From NCBI GenBank assembly GCA_015207365.1, contig JADEXA010000006.1, forward strand, positions 1-64,000: a DNA stretch of 64,000 bases, read 5' to 3'. The notes beneath the pieces were generated by a model that saw nothing but the letters and a program-made list of their open reading frames with translations, was not told where the DNA came from and searched no databases. Below, piece by piece: positions 21,003 to 29,840 of this stretch. Positions within the stretch are counted from its first letter, which is position 1, and each line of letters opens with the position of its first letter. This stretch comes from Vacuolonema iberomarrocanum LEGE 07170 (lineage in GTDB: Bacteria; Cyanobacteriota; Cyanobacteriia; Elainellales; Elainellaceae). A program made the translations under genes and the position numbers.

Positions 21003-22061
21003 ATGGAAAACCTGGCTTTTCTTCATGCATCTGCGGCATTTGAAGACCCATCGGGGGAACCCAAACTCCGATCGCTGGCAGAAATGGGGCTTGCTCCCAA
21101 CAATCCGCTGGTCATGGGTGCTGCAGGAATAGCAATGGGTGTCGTTGTGCTGGCTAGTCCTTCTGAGGCAGAGGCGCTGGTTCAGTTTGGTGATGTTGGT
21201 GATGCTGTTGCCGATGTTCAAAGCACATTGACTAGCAATGGCTATAGCCCCGGTGGTATTGATGGGGTCTTTGGCAGTGGGACTGAAAACGCTGTGATTG
21301 CGTTTCAAAGCGCTAATTCTTTGTCGGCAGATGGCGTCGTGGGGCCTAGTACGGCTTCGGCGATGGGTTTGTCTGGGCCTGAATATGGCTTTGGCGGTGG
21401 TGGCGGCGGTGGCGGTGGTGGTACCGGTTTCATCACCATTTCTACCAATGGTAGCCCTCTGACTGTGCGCTCCGGCCCTGGTGCTGGATTTGCACCTGTC
21501 GATGCGCTGTTTAATGGCACCGTGATTGGCTACACCGATATTGTCAATGGTTGGTACGAAATTGACGGTGGCGGCTGGGTGTCAGGTAGCTGGGTCTCCG
21601 CAGGCGGCGGTGGCGGCGGCGGTGGTGGCGGTGTGGGTGGCCCCGATGGTGGCCCCGATACTGTGACTGTTTCGACCAACGGTAACCCGCTTACTATTCG
21701 CTCGGGGCCAGGGTTTGGCTTTGCGCCCATCGATTCTCTAGCTAATGGTGCGACGGTTGGGGTCGTTAACTCCTCTGGCGGGTGGTATGAGATCGCGGGT
21801 GGCGGTTGGATTGCCTCTGATTGGACTGTCGAAGGGGGCAGTGGCGGCGGCGGTGGTGCTGGCGGTGGCGGTGGTAGTGCTGGCACGCTGGTTGTCTCAA
21901 CCAATGGTAGTGAGCTTTCTGCTCGCTCTGGTCCTGGATTAGGTTTTGCGATTGTTGGTGGCTACTCCAACGGAGCTGTCGTCGATTTCTTTGACTACTC
22001 GGCTGGCTGGTATGAAACCAGTGCGGGTTGGATATCAGAAAGTTGGGTGTCTGAAATCTAA
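21003..22061 (+). CDS. Peptidoglycan-binding and triple SH3b protein
   Basis: A 352-residue protein. After about 40 polar residues there is a hydrophobic segment (MGAAGIAMGVVVLASPSEAEA, about 38-58), then a peptidoglycan_binding_1 domain (FGDVGDAVADVQSTL to GVVGPSTASAMGL). Three SH3b domains follow (about 140-195, 218-272 and 293-350), each with STNG, VRSGPG-like and GWYE features, separated by linkers of 8-10 consecutive glycines. The ATG follows GAGGAACCT. It probably binds the cell wall in the periplasm; there is no catalytic domain, so it may be a scaffold or a lytic-enzyme partner. A strong terminator follows at 22131. Confidence 0.85.
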   Translation: MENLAFLHASAAFEDPSGEPKLRSLAEMGLAPNNPLVMGAAGIAMGVVVLASPSEAEALVQFGDVGDAVADVQSTLTSNGYSPGGIDGVFGSGTENAVIAFQSANSLSADGVVGPSTASAMGLSGPEYGFGGGGGGGGGGTGFITISTNGSPLTVRSGPGAGFAPVDALFNGTVIGYTDIVNGWYEIDGGGWVSGSWVSAGGGGGGGGGGVGGPDGGPDTVTVSTNGNPLTIRSGPGFGFAPIDSLANGATVGVVNSSGGWYEIAGGGWIASDWTVEGGSGGGGGAGGGGGSAGTLVVSTNGSELSARSGPGLGFAIVGGYSNGAVVDFFDYSAGWYETSAGWISESWVSEI

Positions 22062-22130
22062 CGCCGCTAGAGCTATCTGCATAGGCTGACTACAGCGTAT
22101 TTAGATGGTGAATAGATCCTTAAGATGATG

Positions 22131-22159
22131 GGTTGGCGCGATCGCGCCAACCTTTTTTT
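22131..22159 (+). terminator. Rho-independent terminator with a HIP1 loop
   Basis: The stem GGTTGGCGCGATCGCGCCAA is followed by CC and seven T. It lies 70 bp after the SH3b gene stop. The stem top is the octamer GCGATCGC. Confidence 0.92.
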
Positions 22160-22171
22160 AATTGTCTCTGA

Positions 22172-22275
22172 TATGGCGCTACGCGCTAAGGTAAAGCCCA
22201 GTCATTTTTTTGAAAACCCCGCAGCGCGGGGTTTTCAAAAAAATGATATATCCTAATCTCAATGCGTAAGGCTAT
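22172..22275. repeat. Hairpin repeat with family A-like flank
   Basis: A perfect 21-bp stem at 22202-22246 (TCATTTTTTTGAAAAC outside, CCCCGC/GCGGGG core, AGC loop). The left flank TATGGCGCTACGCGCTAAGG resembles the left end of family A, and the right end is AATGCGTAAGGCTATATTA. Confidence 0.8.
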
Positions 22276-22528
22276 ATTATGAGCGTCTTTAACGGCGGCG
22301 ATTGGTGTGAAAAGGTTGCTGTAGCCGGGGGCGATCGCTCACTAGCAAAACGCTTTGCCAAGCCAGAGTTTTAGCCTTTAGACTAACCTGTAGATCGCAT
22401 GACGAATAGAATGCCTGTTCTCCTGCACTGTCATACCTCGCTGCAATTGTTGTACGGTTGCAAAGACCTCATCTTCGACTGGCAACCTAAACGCCAACCT
22501 CCCGCAATTTAAAGGCCAACCTCCCGCA
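22276..22528. other. Spacer before pcrA with short direct repeats
   Basis: Contains a HIP1 site and two 16-bp direct copies of GCCAACCTCCCGCAAT (22493-22508 and 22515-22530), the second running into the pcrA start codon. No gene. Confidence 0.5.
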
Positions 22529-24868
22529 ATGCCCCAGCCTACTGACTTTCTCGCCCAGCTCAATCCCTCCCAACGGCGTGCCGTGGAGCACTACTGCGGT
22601 CCCCTGCTAGTTGTGGCAGGGGCAGGGTCGGGCAAAACACGGGCGCTCACCTACCGAATTGCCAACCTGATTTTGCATCATCGGGTCGATCCGGAAAATA
22701 TCCTCGCGGTGACTTTCACCAACAAAGCGGCTCGTGAGATGAAGGAGCGGATCGAGCGCTTATTCGCCGAACAAGAGGCCCTAGCGCAGAAGGGAAAACC
22801 CCTGGACGCCTTGCCCGAATCTCAACGAATGCGGTTGCGATCGCAGGTCTACAAAACCATTACCAAGAACCTGTGGATTGGCACCTTTCATGCCCTTTGT
22901 GCCCGCATCCTGCGGCTCGACATCGAGAAGTACAAAGATCCAGCAGGTATTCGCACCCGCAACTTTTCTATTTTTGATGAGTCTGACGCCCAGAGCTTGG
23001 TGAAGACCATTGTCTTAAGCAAAAATCTAGATGACAAGAAGTTTGAACCCCGCTCCATTCGCTACGCCATCAGCAATGCCAAGAACCAGGGGTTTTCGCC
23101 GCAGGATGTGGAGCGTGAGCAAGCAAACTTTCGTGGGCGGGTAATTGCAGAGGTATATACGGATTATCAAAAGGCACTCGCTGACAACAATGCCCTCGAT
23201 TTTGATGATCTGATTTTGGTGCCGGTTCAACTCTTCCGGCAAAACGAACAGGTGCTGGCCTATTGGCACAAACGCTTTCGCCACATTCTGGTGGATGAGT
23301 ACCAAGACACCAACCGCACTCAATATGATTTGATCCGCTTGTTGGTAACCAATAATAGGCAAACCTTTGAAGATTGGAACTATCGCTCAGTATTTGTCGT
23401 TGGCGATGCCGATCAAAGTATTTATTCCTTTAGGGCGGCTGATTTTCGGATTTTGCTGGAGTTTCAGGAAGACTTTGGCGATGGCCTACCGGATGATGAC
23501 ACCCGCTCGATGGTGAAGCTGGAGGAAAACTACCGCTCTACCTCGAACATTTTGGAAGCGGCGAATGAGCTAATTGAGCAGAACACTGAGCGAATTGATA
23601 AGGTGTTGCGGGCGACGCGGGGGGCAGGGGAATCGATTTATTTATTTCGGGCTGATGATGAAACCCATGAAGCCCAGTTTGTGATCGGTCAGATTCGCCA
23701 GCTAGAGCAGCTCAATCCCGAGCTGGATTGGGGCAGCTTTGCTATCCTCTACCGTACGAATGCCCAATCTCGTGCCCTGGAGGAAGTGTTGGCACGGTTG
23801 CAGTTGCCCTACACCATCGTAGGAGGGCTGCGGTTCTACGATCGCAAGGAAGTCAAGGATGTGCTGTCTTACCTGCGGGCGATCGCCAATCCCGACGACA
23901 GTGTGAGCATCGAGCGCATCATCAACGTGCCCCGACGTGGCATCGGCAAAACCACGATGGATCGGCTGAAGCAGGCAGCACAGCAAACGGAAGCATCGCT
24001 CTGGGACATAATTTGCGATGAAACTTCGGTGCAAACCCTAGCTGGACGATCGGCAAAGGGTGTTCTAGGATTTGTTGAGACCCTCAAAAAATGGCAGGCA
24101 GAGCTAGACACCACGAGCGCTGCTGTTGTTATGCAAGGAATTCTGGATGATTCGGGCTATATTGACGATCTGAATGCTCAGGATACGGATGAAGCGCGCG
24201 ATCGCATCGGCAACGTCCAGGAGCTTTACAACGCCGCCCTGCAATATGAAGAGGACAGTGAAGACACCTCCCTGATTGGCTTCCTCGCCAATACGACCCT
24301 AGCCTCTGATCTCGATAACTTGAACGATGGCAAGTCTGCTATCTCGCTCATGACCCTCCATTCCTCTAAAGGACTAGAGTTTCCCGTGGTTTTCCTGGTC
24401 GGGATGGAGCAGGGACTGTTTCCCAACTTCCGTTCTCTGGATGATCCGGCCTCTTTGGAAGAGGAGCGCCGCCTTTGCTACGTCGGCATCACCCGCGCCA
24501 AAGAGCGCCTGTTCATCACCTATGCCCGCGAGCGCCGCCTGTATGGGAACCGCGAACCGGCGAGTCCCTCGCTCTTCTTGGGCGAATTGCCTGCCGATTT
24601 GTTGCTGAGCAATGTGATGAATGCCCAGCCCAAAAAGCTAACAACGCCGATCAAAGAAATGCGGGCTAAAAAGCTGGCTGCGCCTTCCCATACCGTTCTG
24701 ACCGACTGGAAAGTGGGCGAAAAAGTCGCTCACCCATCATTTGGCACCGGACAGGTGACGCACATTTTTGGCACCGGCAAAAAGATGTGCCTGGCCATCA
24801 AATTTCCCGGTATGGGGCAAAAAATTATCGATCCGAAGCTTGTGGATATTCAGCGGGTTGAGTCGTGA
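22529..24868 (+). CDS. pcrA: UvrD/PcrA-type ATP-dependent DNA helicase
   Basis: A 779-residue superfamily 1 helicase of usual PcrA length. Q motif LNPSQRRAV, Walker A GAGSGKTRAL, motif Ia FTNKAAREM, motif II VDEYQDTN, motif III GDADQSIYSFR, motif IV YRTNAQSRALEE, motif V LMTLHSSKGLEF and motif VI YVGITRAKERL are all present. The C-terminal tail (about 700-779) ends in a Tudor-like KVGEKVAHPSFGTGQV segment used by PcrA to bind RNA polymerase. It unwinds DNA in repair and replication. No obvious ribosome site precedes the ATG; a repeated 16-mer occupies that place. Confidence 0.97.
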   Translation: MPQPTDFLAQLNPSQRRAVEHYCGPLLVVAGAGSGKTRALTYRIANLILHHRVDPENILAVTFTNKAAREMKERIERLFAEQEALAQKGKPLDALPESQRMRLRSQVYKTITKNLWIGTFHALCARILRLDIEKYKDPAGIRTRNFSIFDESDAQSLVKTIVLSKNLDDKKFEPRSIRYAISNAKNQGFSPQDVEREQANFRGRVIAEVYTDYQKALADNNALDFDDLILVPVQLFRQNEQVLAYWHKRFRHILVDEYQDTNRTQYDLIRLLVTNNRQTFEDWNYRSVFVVGDADQSIYSFRAADFRILLEFQEDFGDGLPDDDTRSMVKLEENYRSTSNILEAANELIEQNTERIDKVLRATRGAGESIYLFRADDETHEAQFVIGQIRQLEQLNPELDWGSFAILYRTNAQSRALEEVLARLQLPYTIVGGLRFYDRKEVKDVLSYLRAIANPDDSVSIERIINVPRRGIGKTTMDRLKQAAQQTEASLWDIICDETSVQTLAGRSAKGVLGFVETLKKWQAELDTTSAAVVMQGILDDSGYIDDLNAQDTDEARDRIGNVQELYNAALQYEEDSEDTSLIGFLANTTLASDLDNLNDGKSAISLMTLHSSKGLEFPVVFLVGMEQGLFPNFRSLDDPASLEEERRLCYVGITRAKERLFITYARERRLYGNREPASPSLFLGELPADLLLSNVMNAQPKKLTTPIKEMRAKKLAAPSHTVLTDWKVGEKVAHPSFGTGQVTHIFGTGKKMCLAIKFPGMGQKIIDPKLVDIQRVES

Positions 24869-24909
24869 TGGATAGAGAATAGCTCATCCCAATTCGCGCA
24901 GAATCCACT

Positions 24910-24960
24910 CCACATTATTTTTGAAACCCTTGCGCCGCAAGGGCTTCAAAAATAATGTGG
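24910..24960. repeat. Hairpin repeat family C, copy 2
   Basis: A 25-bp stem with one mismatch (CCACATTATTTTTGAA outside, CCCTTGCG/CGCAAGGG core, one-base loop). The right flank GGCTTTCATAGAATTAGC recurs at 61646-61662. It separates the convergent pcrA and large membrane gene. Confidence 0.85.
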
Positions 24961-24997
24961 GTTTGGCTTTCATAGAATTAGCATCACTTGCCTGTAT

Positions 24998-27900
24998 CTA
25001 CAACGTCATGGGGGCGATCGCCTCGATATCCGGGTCATCTCCACCAATCTGGTTGGTGCAAAGCACCCAAGCCGCCGCATTGTATTGCAGGAAGACGCGC
25101 ATGATGGTATCACTCGCTTTTCGGGGCAAGAGGGTGCGCCAACTGCCAATGCCCACAAGGAGATTGCGGAGGGGGGCATCTTCTAATGTGCTACCCAGGT
25201 TGTACTCGTTGTTTTCCCAGTCGGTACGGAGTCGGCCAAAGGTTTGCAGTTCCCCTTCCAACGCATTGCGCAGGCGTACCAGTTGGCGATAGCGCTCGGC
25301 TTTCTCGGGATGAGTGGCCAGCCACTGTTGCAGGTTCTCAGGATCCACCGTCTCAATGCTCTGCTGGATGCGGCGCAGACTGTTGAACAAGGCTTGATTA
25401 GAATCCTGGGAGCAATTGTTGGCTGGGCCAACATAGGTGCCGCCCGTGCCGTCGCCAATGCGATAGCGGGCGGTCATGGCTTGCAGTTGCCCCATCATCA
25501 GCAACAGGGGAGAGCTGACGATGCTCTGGGTGTTGTACTCTTCGGTAAACGCATCGAGCTTGACCAGAATGTCACAGACCGGACGACTCCCAGCCCAACC
25601 AAATTGGCGATCGCCCATATACCGCGACCAGTGCAGTGTTCCCGCAATTAGCCCATCGGTGTTGTGGGTATAGACCTGGTAATACTGAATGTCGAAGCGC
25701 AACTCATCGGTTAGCGGCTCTCGAATCACCATGGCCGAGCCATAGGCAAAGTGTCCAAAGAAAATCGGAGACTTGGCCGCCGCTTCCTTGTGGTTGCCAT
25801 CAATGCCGCCATAGGTATGGAGCAACAGAGCGCGATCGCCTTCCTGCCAATTTTGGGCGATATCGCTTTTGGACTGGGCTTCAGGGAGAGGCGTTTCCGG
25901 CGCGGGTTCCGGCACGATGTAAACCGACTGTACCGTTCCTTTTCGCTCCTCTAAATCTGTCCAGGCTTCCTGGCGAATATAGCGATAGCCCTCCTGTCGA
26001 CCAACCTGAACCTGATCCGGCTGCAACTGGAAAAGCGATCGCGGAGCCAGTGCCTGCACCACAAAGCGTCCCTCTATATCTTTTGCCCCATAGATATACC
26101 AACCTTGTCTATTGAGTGGTGATTGTTCAATCTTGTCAGTTGTTGAAGGCGCATAGCCCCCATCCAGTGCGGTTTGAACGGGAGGTACTTGTACCGTTTC
26201 TTCCCAACCGTCGAACTGGCGGGTTTCTCGGTTGAAGTGACGCACGCGATAGGCGGCCTCGCCTTCTGGGGCAATGAACTGTATCAGCCCGTAGTAGCGT
26301 CCAGTAATTTGGACGGGGGTGCTGTAAATGCTAAGCACAGTGGGATTTCCGGATTCCACCTGTACGTCGCCTTCCAGCTTCACTATCACATCATCTACAG
26401 GATGCGACCCTGCTAGGGACTCTAGGGGATCTACCTGTTGCCAGTGATTCAGCCGGGTGGGATGTACCAATCCGCCGTAGGTGCTGGTGTATTCTGCTTC
26501 AGCGCTGAAGTGGACATCGCGAGTAACTGCCGCAACGAGGCGCTGCACGAATAGATCATCAACCCAACGCAGAATAACCTGCGTGCCGATCAAGGATTCG
26601 TAGCCTACGGGCGCATGGTGCACCTCCATCCAAATGCCGTTAAGCTGCGATCGCTCCTCCAACCGAGGCAAAATTAGCCGTCCCATCCAAGGAGCAATCG
26701 GACAATACCACCGTCGATCGATGGATTGGTTGAGGGGATAGTAGTCATGCTGGTTGAAGGGCAGTTGCTTGAAGTGGTCGTAGTGACTTTGCTGTTTGGG
26801 CAACCGATCCGATGCCTTGAGCAGCTTACCCTGAACGATTTTCTCGACCAAATCCAGGGTTTGTTGTAGGTGGCTACGTCCGTCTTCTAGGCGGGCAGCG
26901 GGATCCATAATGCCGCCAGGAAGTTGATGGCCGACGGTCGGCCCTAGGGAAACGAAGCTGATTTTTCCCAGGCGTTTTGCCCGATTCCAGAAAGATAAGG
27001 GAAGCAGCTTCCAGCGACCGGGGAACAGGATGGGCCCTAGCCGTTCTACCGAATCCTTGCGACCCACCAAATGATAGAGGTGCTCCAGCTTCAAAAAGTT
27101 GTTGTTGGCGCTGATAACGCCACCCAGGGAAATAACATCAATAGGGGCACCGACTGCCCGCCGCAAAAATGGAGCGGAGGCGCAGGCCATCTGTCCACCA
27201 CCGCTAAAGCCAATCAGCGTTACAGGCACACCACTCCCCGGTTGGTAGCCATTGCGAATTAGGGAATTGTGCATCACCTGGGCAATGCCCCGGTTGTAGA
27301 TGGGGCCGTAGCGCTTGTCGGAGGAGACGCCCACAATCAGCAGATTGCGGAGGTTGATCAGCTTGCCCAGCAAACTGGAGGGACGGGTCAGTCGGAGTTT
27401 ATCTGCAAGTTGCCATAGAAATGCCAGGGGACGATCTTCATCCAGCGGGTTGTTGAGAACGGAGTAGCCCACCAATCCCCGAATCAGCGCGATGTCTTTG
27501 GGTAACCTTGGGGTCAGTTGTGCCAGAAAATTTTCCACATCGGGCAAATACTCTTTGGTGGATTGGCTGATGCCATCCAGATAAATAATGTAGCGGGAGG
27601 TGTTTTCTGGATCGACGGTCGGTGTCGCGAGTTGGCCCACATTGATTGTGGTGTCTACTTCATCGTTGTACCAGCCTGCCCACCATCCCAGGGTTTCTAA
27701 TGGCGCTAGCAAACCCGCAAAGGCGATCGCCACCACCCCAATCCATGCCAGGTCGAACAGAAACCGAATCAGCTTGGGCATTCCGGCGTACTGATTCAAC
27801 AGCGCCTCACGCGCCGGATCCAATAGCACCACGATGACGTAGGCCAGCAGCCCCATTCCAATCAACGCCAGCGCGACTCGAACCCACCCCCCGCGACGGT

Positions 27901-28741
27901 CTTCATCTCGGAGCACGGCGGTTGCATCCGCATTTGGGGTAATGGTTCGTAGAGAGAAGTCTATGGCGATCGCGTCTCCCTGGCGCTCCAACTCCTGTAT
28001 CGCCTCCCCCACCCGCTGCCGAGCGTCGAGGATCAATTGCTGAGCATCGGGCAAAACGAGCCCCTCAGATACCTGTAGCAGGGGCGAGTCGGATAGATTC
28101 ATGCGCGAACGCATCAGTTCCAGAAGCTCCTGCCGATTTCGCACCAGCTCTACCCCAGCGACCTGATTCGCGACAAAGCGTCCCAAATTAGCGATCGGTT
28201 GCCCAATCACCCGTTGCAAAACCTGCAAGACGACCCAGCCAATCAGCACATACCAGACAGAGGCTGCAAGGGAGACTTGGGCGATCGCGCCAAACCCCAC
28301 CACCATGGCGAGCAAGTGCCAGATCGACAACACCGTGAGCAGTGGGCTGCCAAGATAGGGCAACGCTCCCAGAAACCCAAACAAGAGCGGCGCGTAGCTA
28401 ATCCCCAACACCCGCAGCAGAGCCACAAACGATACACTCACCGTCCAGGGCAAAAGTGTAATCAACCAGGTACTCAACCCCAAAAATAAAAAGCCGAAGG
28501 TGAACAGCACCGCATTGATCAGTAAGCTGAACACAAACCGAATGGGTCGCACCTGATTGACAAACAGAATAACTGCCTGCCCTACCTCCAGCGCCAACCC
28601 AGCCATCAACACCACAAAAAGTGCAAACACCGAGCCATTGGGCAGCAGCATCACCCCGGCAAAAGTATCGCCATTCAGCGTGAATACACCGCTCAGGGAT
28701 TCCCAAAATCGGCTCAGCACAGCAGGTTCCATAATCGTCAA
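24998..28741 (-). CDS. Large membrane protein with alpha/beta-hydrolase-like centre and possible cysteine-protease-like tail
   Basis: 1247 residues. Seven or so hydrophobic segments fall in residues 35-170 and 286-350. A soluble region follows with SRYIIYLDGISQ (383-394) and a nucleophile elbow GFSGGGQ (S513), typical of alpha/beta hydrolases; H605 or H624 could complete a site. Residues 700-950 are beta-rich with little character. The end has YGGIDGNHKEAA, FFGHFAYG (H997) and TYVGPANNCSQDSNQAL (C1110), which resembles a papain-like site in a permuted order. I recognise it only as a large conserved-looking cyanobacterial protein. It is monocistronic, divergent from the gene at 28875. The enzymatic assignments are inference. 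Confidence 0.75.
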   Translation of the reverse strand: MTIMEPAVLSRFWESLSGVFTLNGDTFAGVMLLPNGSVFALFVVLMAGLALEVGQAVILFVNQVRPIRFVFSLLINAVLFTFGFLFLGLSTWLITLLPWTVSVSFVALLRVLGISYAPLLFGFLGALPYLGSPLLTVLSIWHLLAMVVGFGAIAQVSLAASVWYVLIGWVVLQVLQRVIGQPIANLGRFVANQVAGVELVRNRQELLELMRSRMNLSDSPLLQVSEGLVLPDAQQLILDARQRVGEAIQELERQGDAIAIDFSLRTITPNADATAVLRDEDRRGGWVRVALALIGMGLLAYVIVVLLDPAREALLNQYAGMPKLIRFLFDLAWIGVVAIAFAGLLAPLETLGWWAGWYNDEVDTTINVGQLATPTVDPENTSRYIIYLDGISQSTKEYLPDVENFLAQLTPRLPKDIALIRGLVGYSVLNNPLDEDRPLAFLWQLADKLRLTRPSSLLGKLINLRNLLIVGVSSDKRYGPIYNRGIAQVMHNSLIRNGYQPGSGVPVTLIGFSGGGQMACASAPFLRRAVGAPIDVISLGGVISANNNFLKLEHLYHLVGRKDSVERLGPILFPGRWKLLPLSFWNRAKRLGKISFVSLGPTVGHQLPGGIMDPAARLEDGRSHLQQTLDLVEKIVQGKLLKASDRLPKQQSHYDHFKQLPFNQHDYYPLNQSIDRRWYCPIAPWMGRLILPRLEERSQLNGIWMEVHHAPVGYESLIGTQVILRWVDDLFVQRLVAAVTRDVHFSAEAEYTSTYGGLVHPTRLNHWQQVDPLESLAGSHPVDDVIVKLEGDVQVESGNPTVLSIYSTPVQITGRYYGLIQFIAPEGEAAYRVRHFNRETRQFDGWEETVQVPPVQTALDGGYAPSTTDKIEQSPLNRQGWYIYGAKDIEGRFVVQALAPRSLFQLQPDQVQVGRQEGYRYIRQEAWTDLEERKGTVQSVYIVPEPAPETPLPEAQSKSDIAQNWQEGDRALLLHTYGGIDGNHKEAAAKSPIFFGHFAYGSAMVIREPLTDELRFDIQYYQVYTHNTDGLIAGTLHWSRYMGDRQFGWAGSRPVCDILVKLDAFTEEYNTQSIVSSPLLLMMGQLQAMTARYRIGDGTGGTYVGPANNCSQDSNQALFNSLRRIQQSIETVDPENLQQWLATHPEKAERYRQLVRLRNALEGELQTFGRLRTDWENNEYNLGSTLEDAPLRNLLVGIGSWRTLLPRKASDTIMRVFLQYNAAAWVLCTNQIGGDDPDIEAIAPMTL

Positions 28742-28874
28742 TTCAATTCCTAAACGCAGTCCAGAGAAAATAAAGCGTTAGCAATAACCATAACTGACGC
28801 TTCACCCGATCAGGCCATTTAGCGATACACATCTGTGTCTGTCCCTGGGCTCAGACCCGTGCTAGCATCCCAAG

Positions 28875-29468
28875 ATGCTGAATCTTTCTTTTGTGCAGTG
28901 GCTCGTCATTCTCAGTGCTCTAGTTGGCTCAGTTGGGGCGCTGGTCTATATACGAGATACGCTTTTGGGGCGCACGAAGCCAAATCGTGTCACCTGGGCT
29001 ATGTGGGCGCTTGCACCGCTTGTGGGCTTCTCCGTTTCCGTTGCCTCAGGGGCTGACATCTGGGCAAACACACGAGTATTCTTTGCCGGATTTTTGCCCC
29101 TATTGGTGCTCTTAACGTCTTTTGCTAATGCCCAAAGCTACTGGAAAATCACACCATTTAATTGGGCCTGTGGCTCGCTATCCTTAGCTGCGCTGATCGT
29201 CTGGCAGACTGTCGATGCGCCCAAAGCCGCGATTCTTTTGGCGATCGCTGGAGATGCGTTTGCGGCCATTCCGACCCTGACCAAAGCCTGGAAGTTTCCC
29301 GAAACCGAGACGGGTTTCTTCTTCGTCGCTAGCTGCCTTAGCTCTTTACTGGTGCTCCCGGCCATTCCCGTGTGGAATATTGAAAATGCGGCCTTTCCCC
29401 TCTATCTAGCAAGCATGAGCATTATTGTCTTATTTTCGATCTACCGAGACCGATTGATTGGTAGTTAA
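28875..29468 (+). CDS. Multi-pass membrane protein, possibly PQ-loop-like
   Basis: A 197-residue protein with six to seven hydrophobic segments. Two parts look related: GALVYIRDTLLGRTKPNRVTW near residue 25 and AIPTLTKAWKFPETETG near residue 135, each a short loop after a helix, which would suit a duplicated three-helix bundle as in SWEET/PQ-loop transporters. Gene symbol and substrate unknown. A short hairpin with a T-run (29589-29606) follows. Divergent from the 1247-residue gene with a 133-bp spacer. Confidence 0.7.
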   Translation: MLNLSFVQWLVILSALVGSVGALVYIRDTLLGRTKPNRVTWAMWALAPLVGFSVSVASGADIWANTRVFFAGFLPLLVLLTSFANAQSYWKITPFNWACGSLSLAALIVWQTVDAPKAAILLAIAGDAFAAIPTLTKAWKFPETETGFFFVASCLSSLLVLPAIPVWNIENAAFPLYLASMSIIVLFSIYRDRLIGS

Positions 29469-29840
29469 TACGGTCGTTTTCAGCTTGGGCTGGTATGTAT
29501 CTTTTTAAGGAACCACTAAAACAATATCTCTTTTCGTCTGGACGTTTCGTCTGGAAAAGGTAGATCCAACGGTGTAATCAGTACAATACCAGTCGTTCTG
29601 GTTTTTACTCTATTTTATGAGCCTCCGTATATACACTTAGATTGACGCTGACCGCTATTTAGAACGCCTGTTCTCTGGGTGAAGACATATTAGGGCATCG
29701 CCATATTTTCGTTACATCTGAGGACGACTCGCCCCTGTCCTCGCCATGCGTGTTTCCGCCGCTTCCTGTCGTCTCGTTAGTGAGTTGCCAGGGAACGGCG
29801 ATCGCCATGCGCCAACACTCAATCACTTTGGAGATTTCCT
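29469..29840. other. Spacer upstream of the CAP-RTX gene
   Basis: 372 bp. A weak terminator ACCAGTCGTTCTGGTTTTTA lies at 29588-29607. The rest contains A/T-rich stretches that may hold the promoter; nothing else stands out. Confidence 0.5.

Noticed and set aside
21530..21904. Proline-rich frame opposite the SH3b gene
   Set aside because: It is only the reverse of the poly-glycine linkers.
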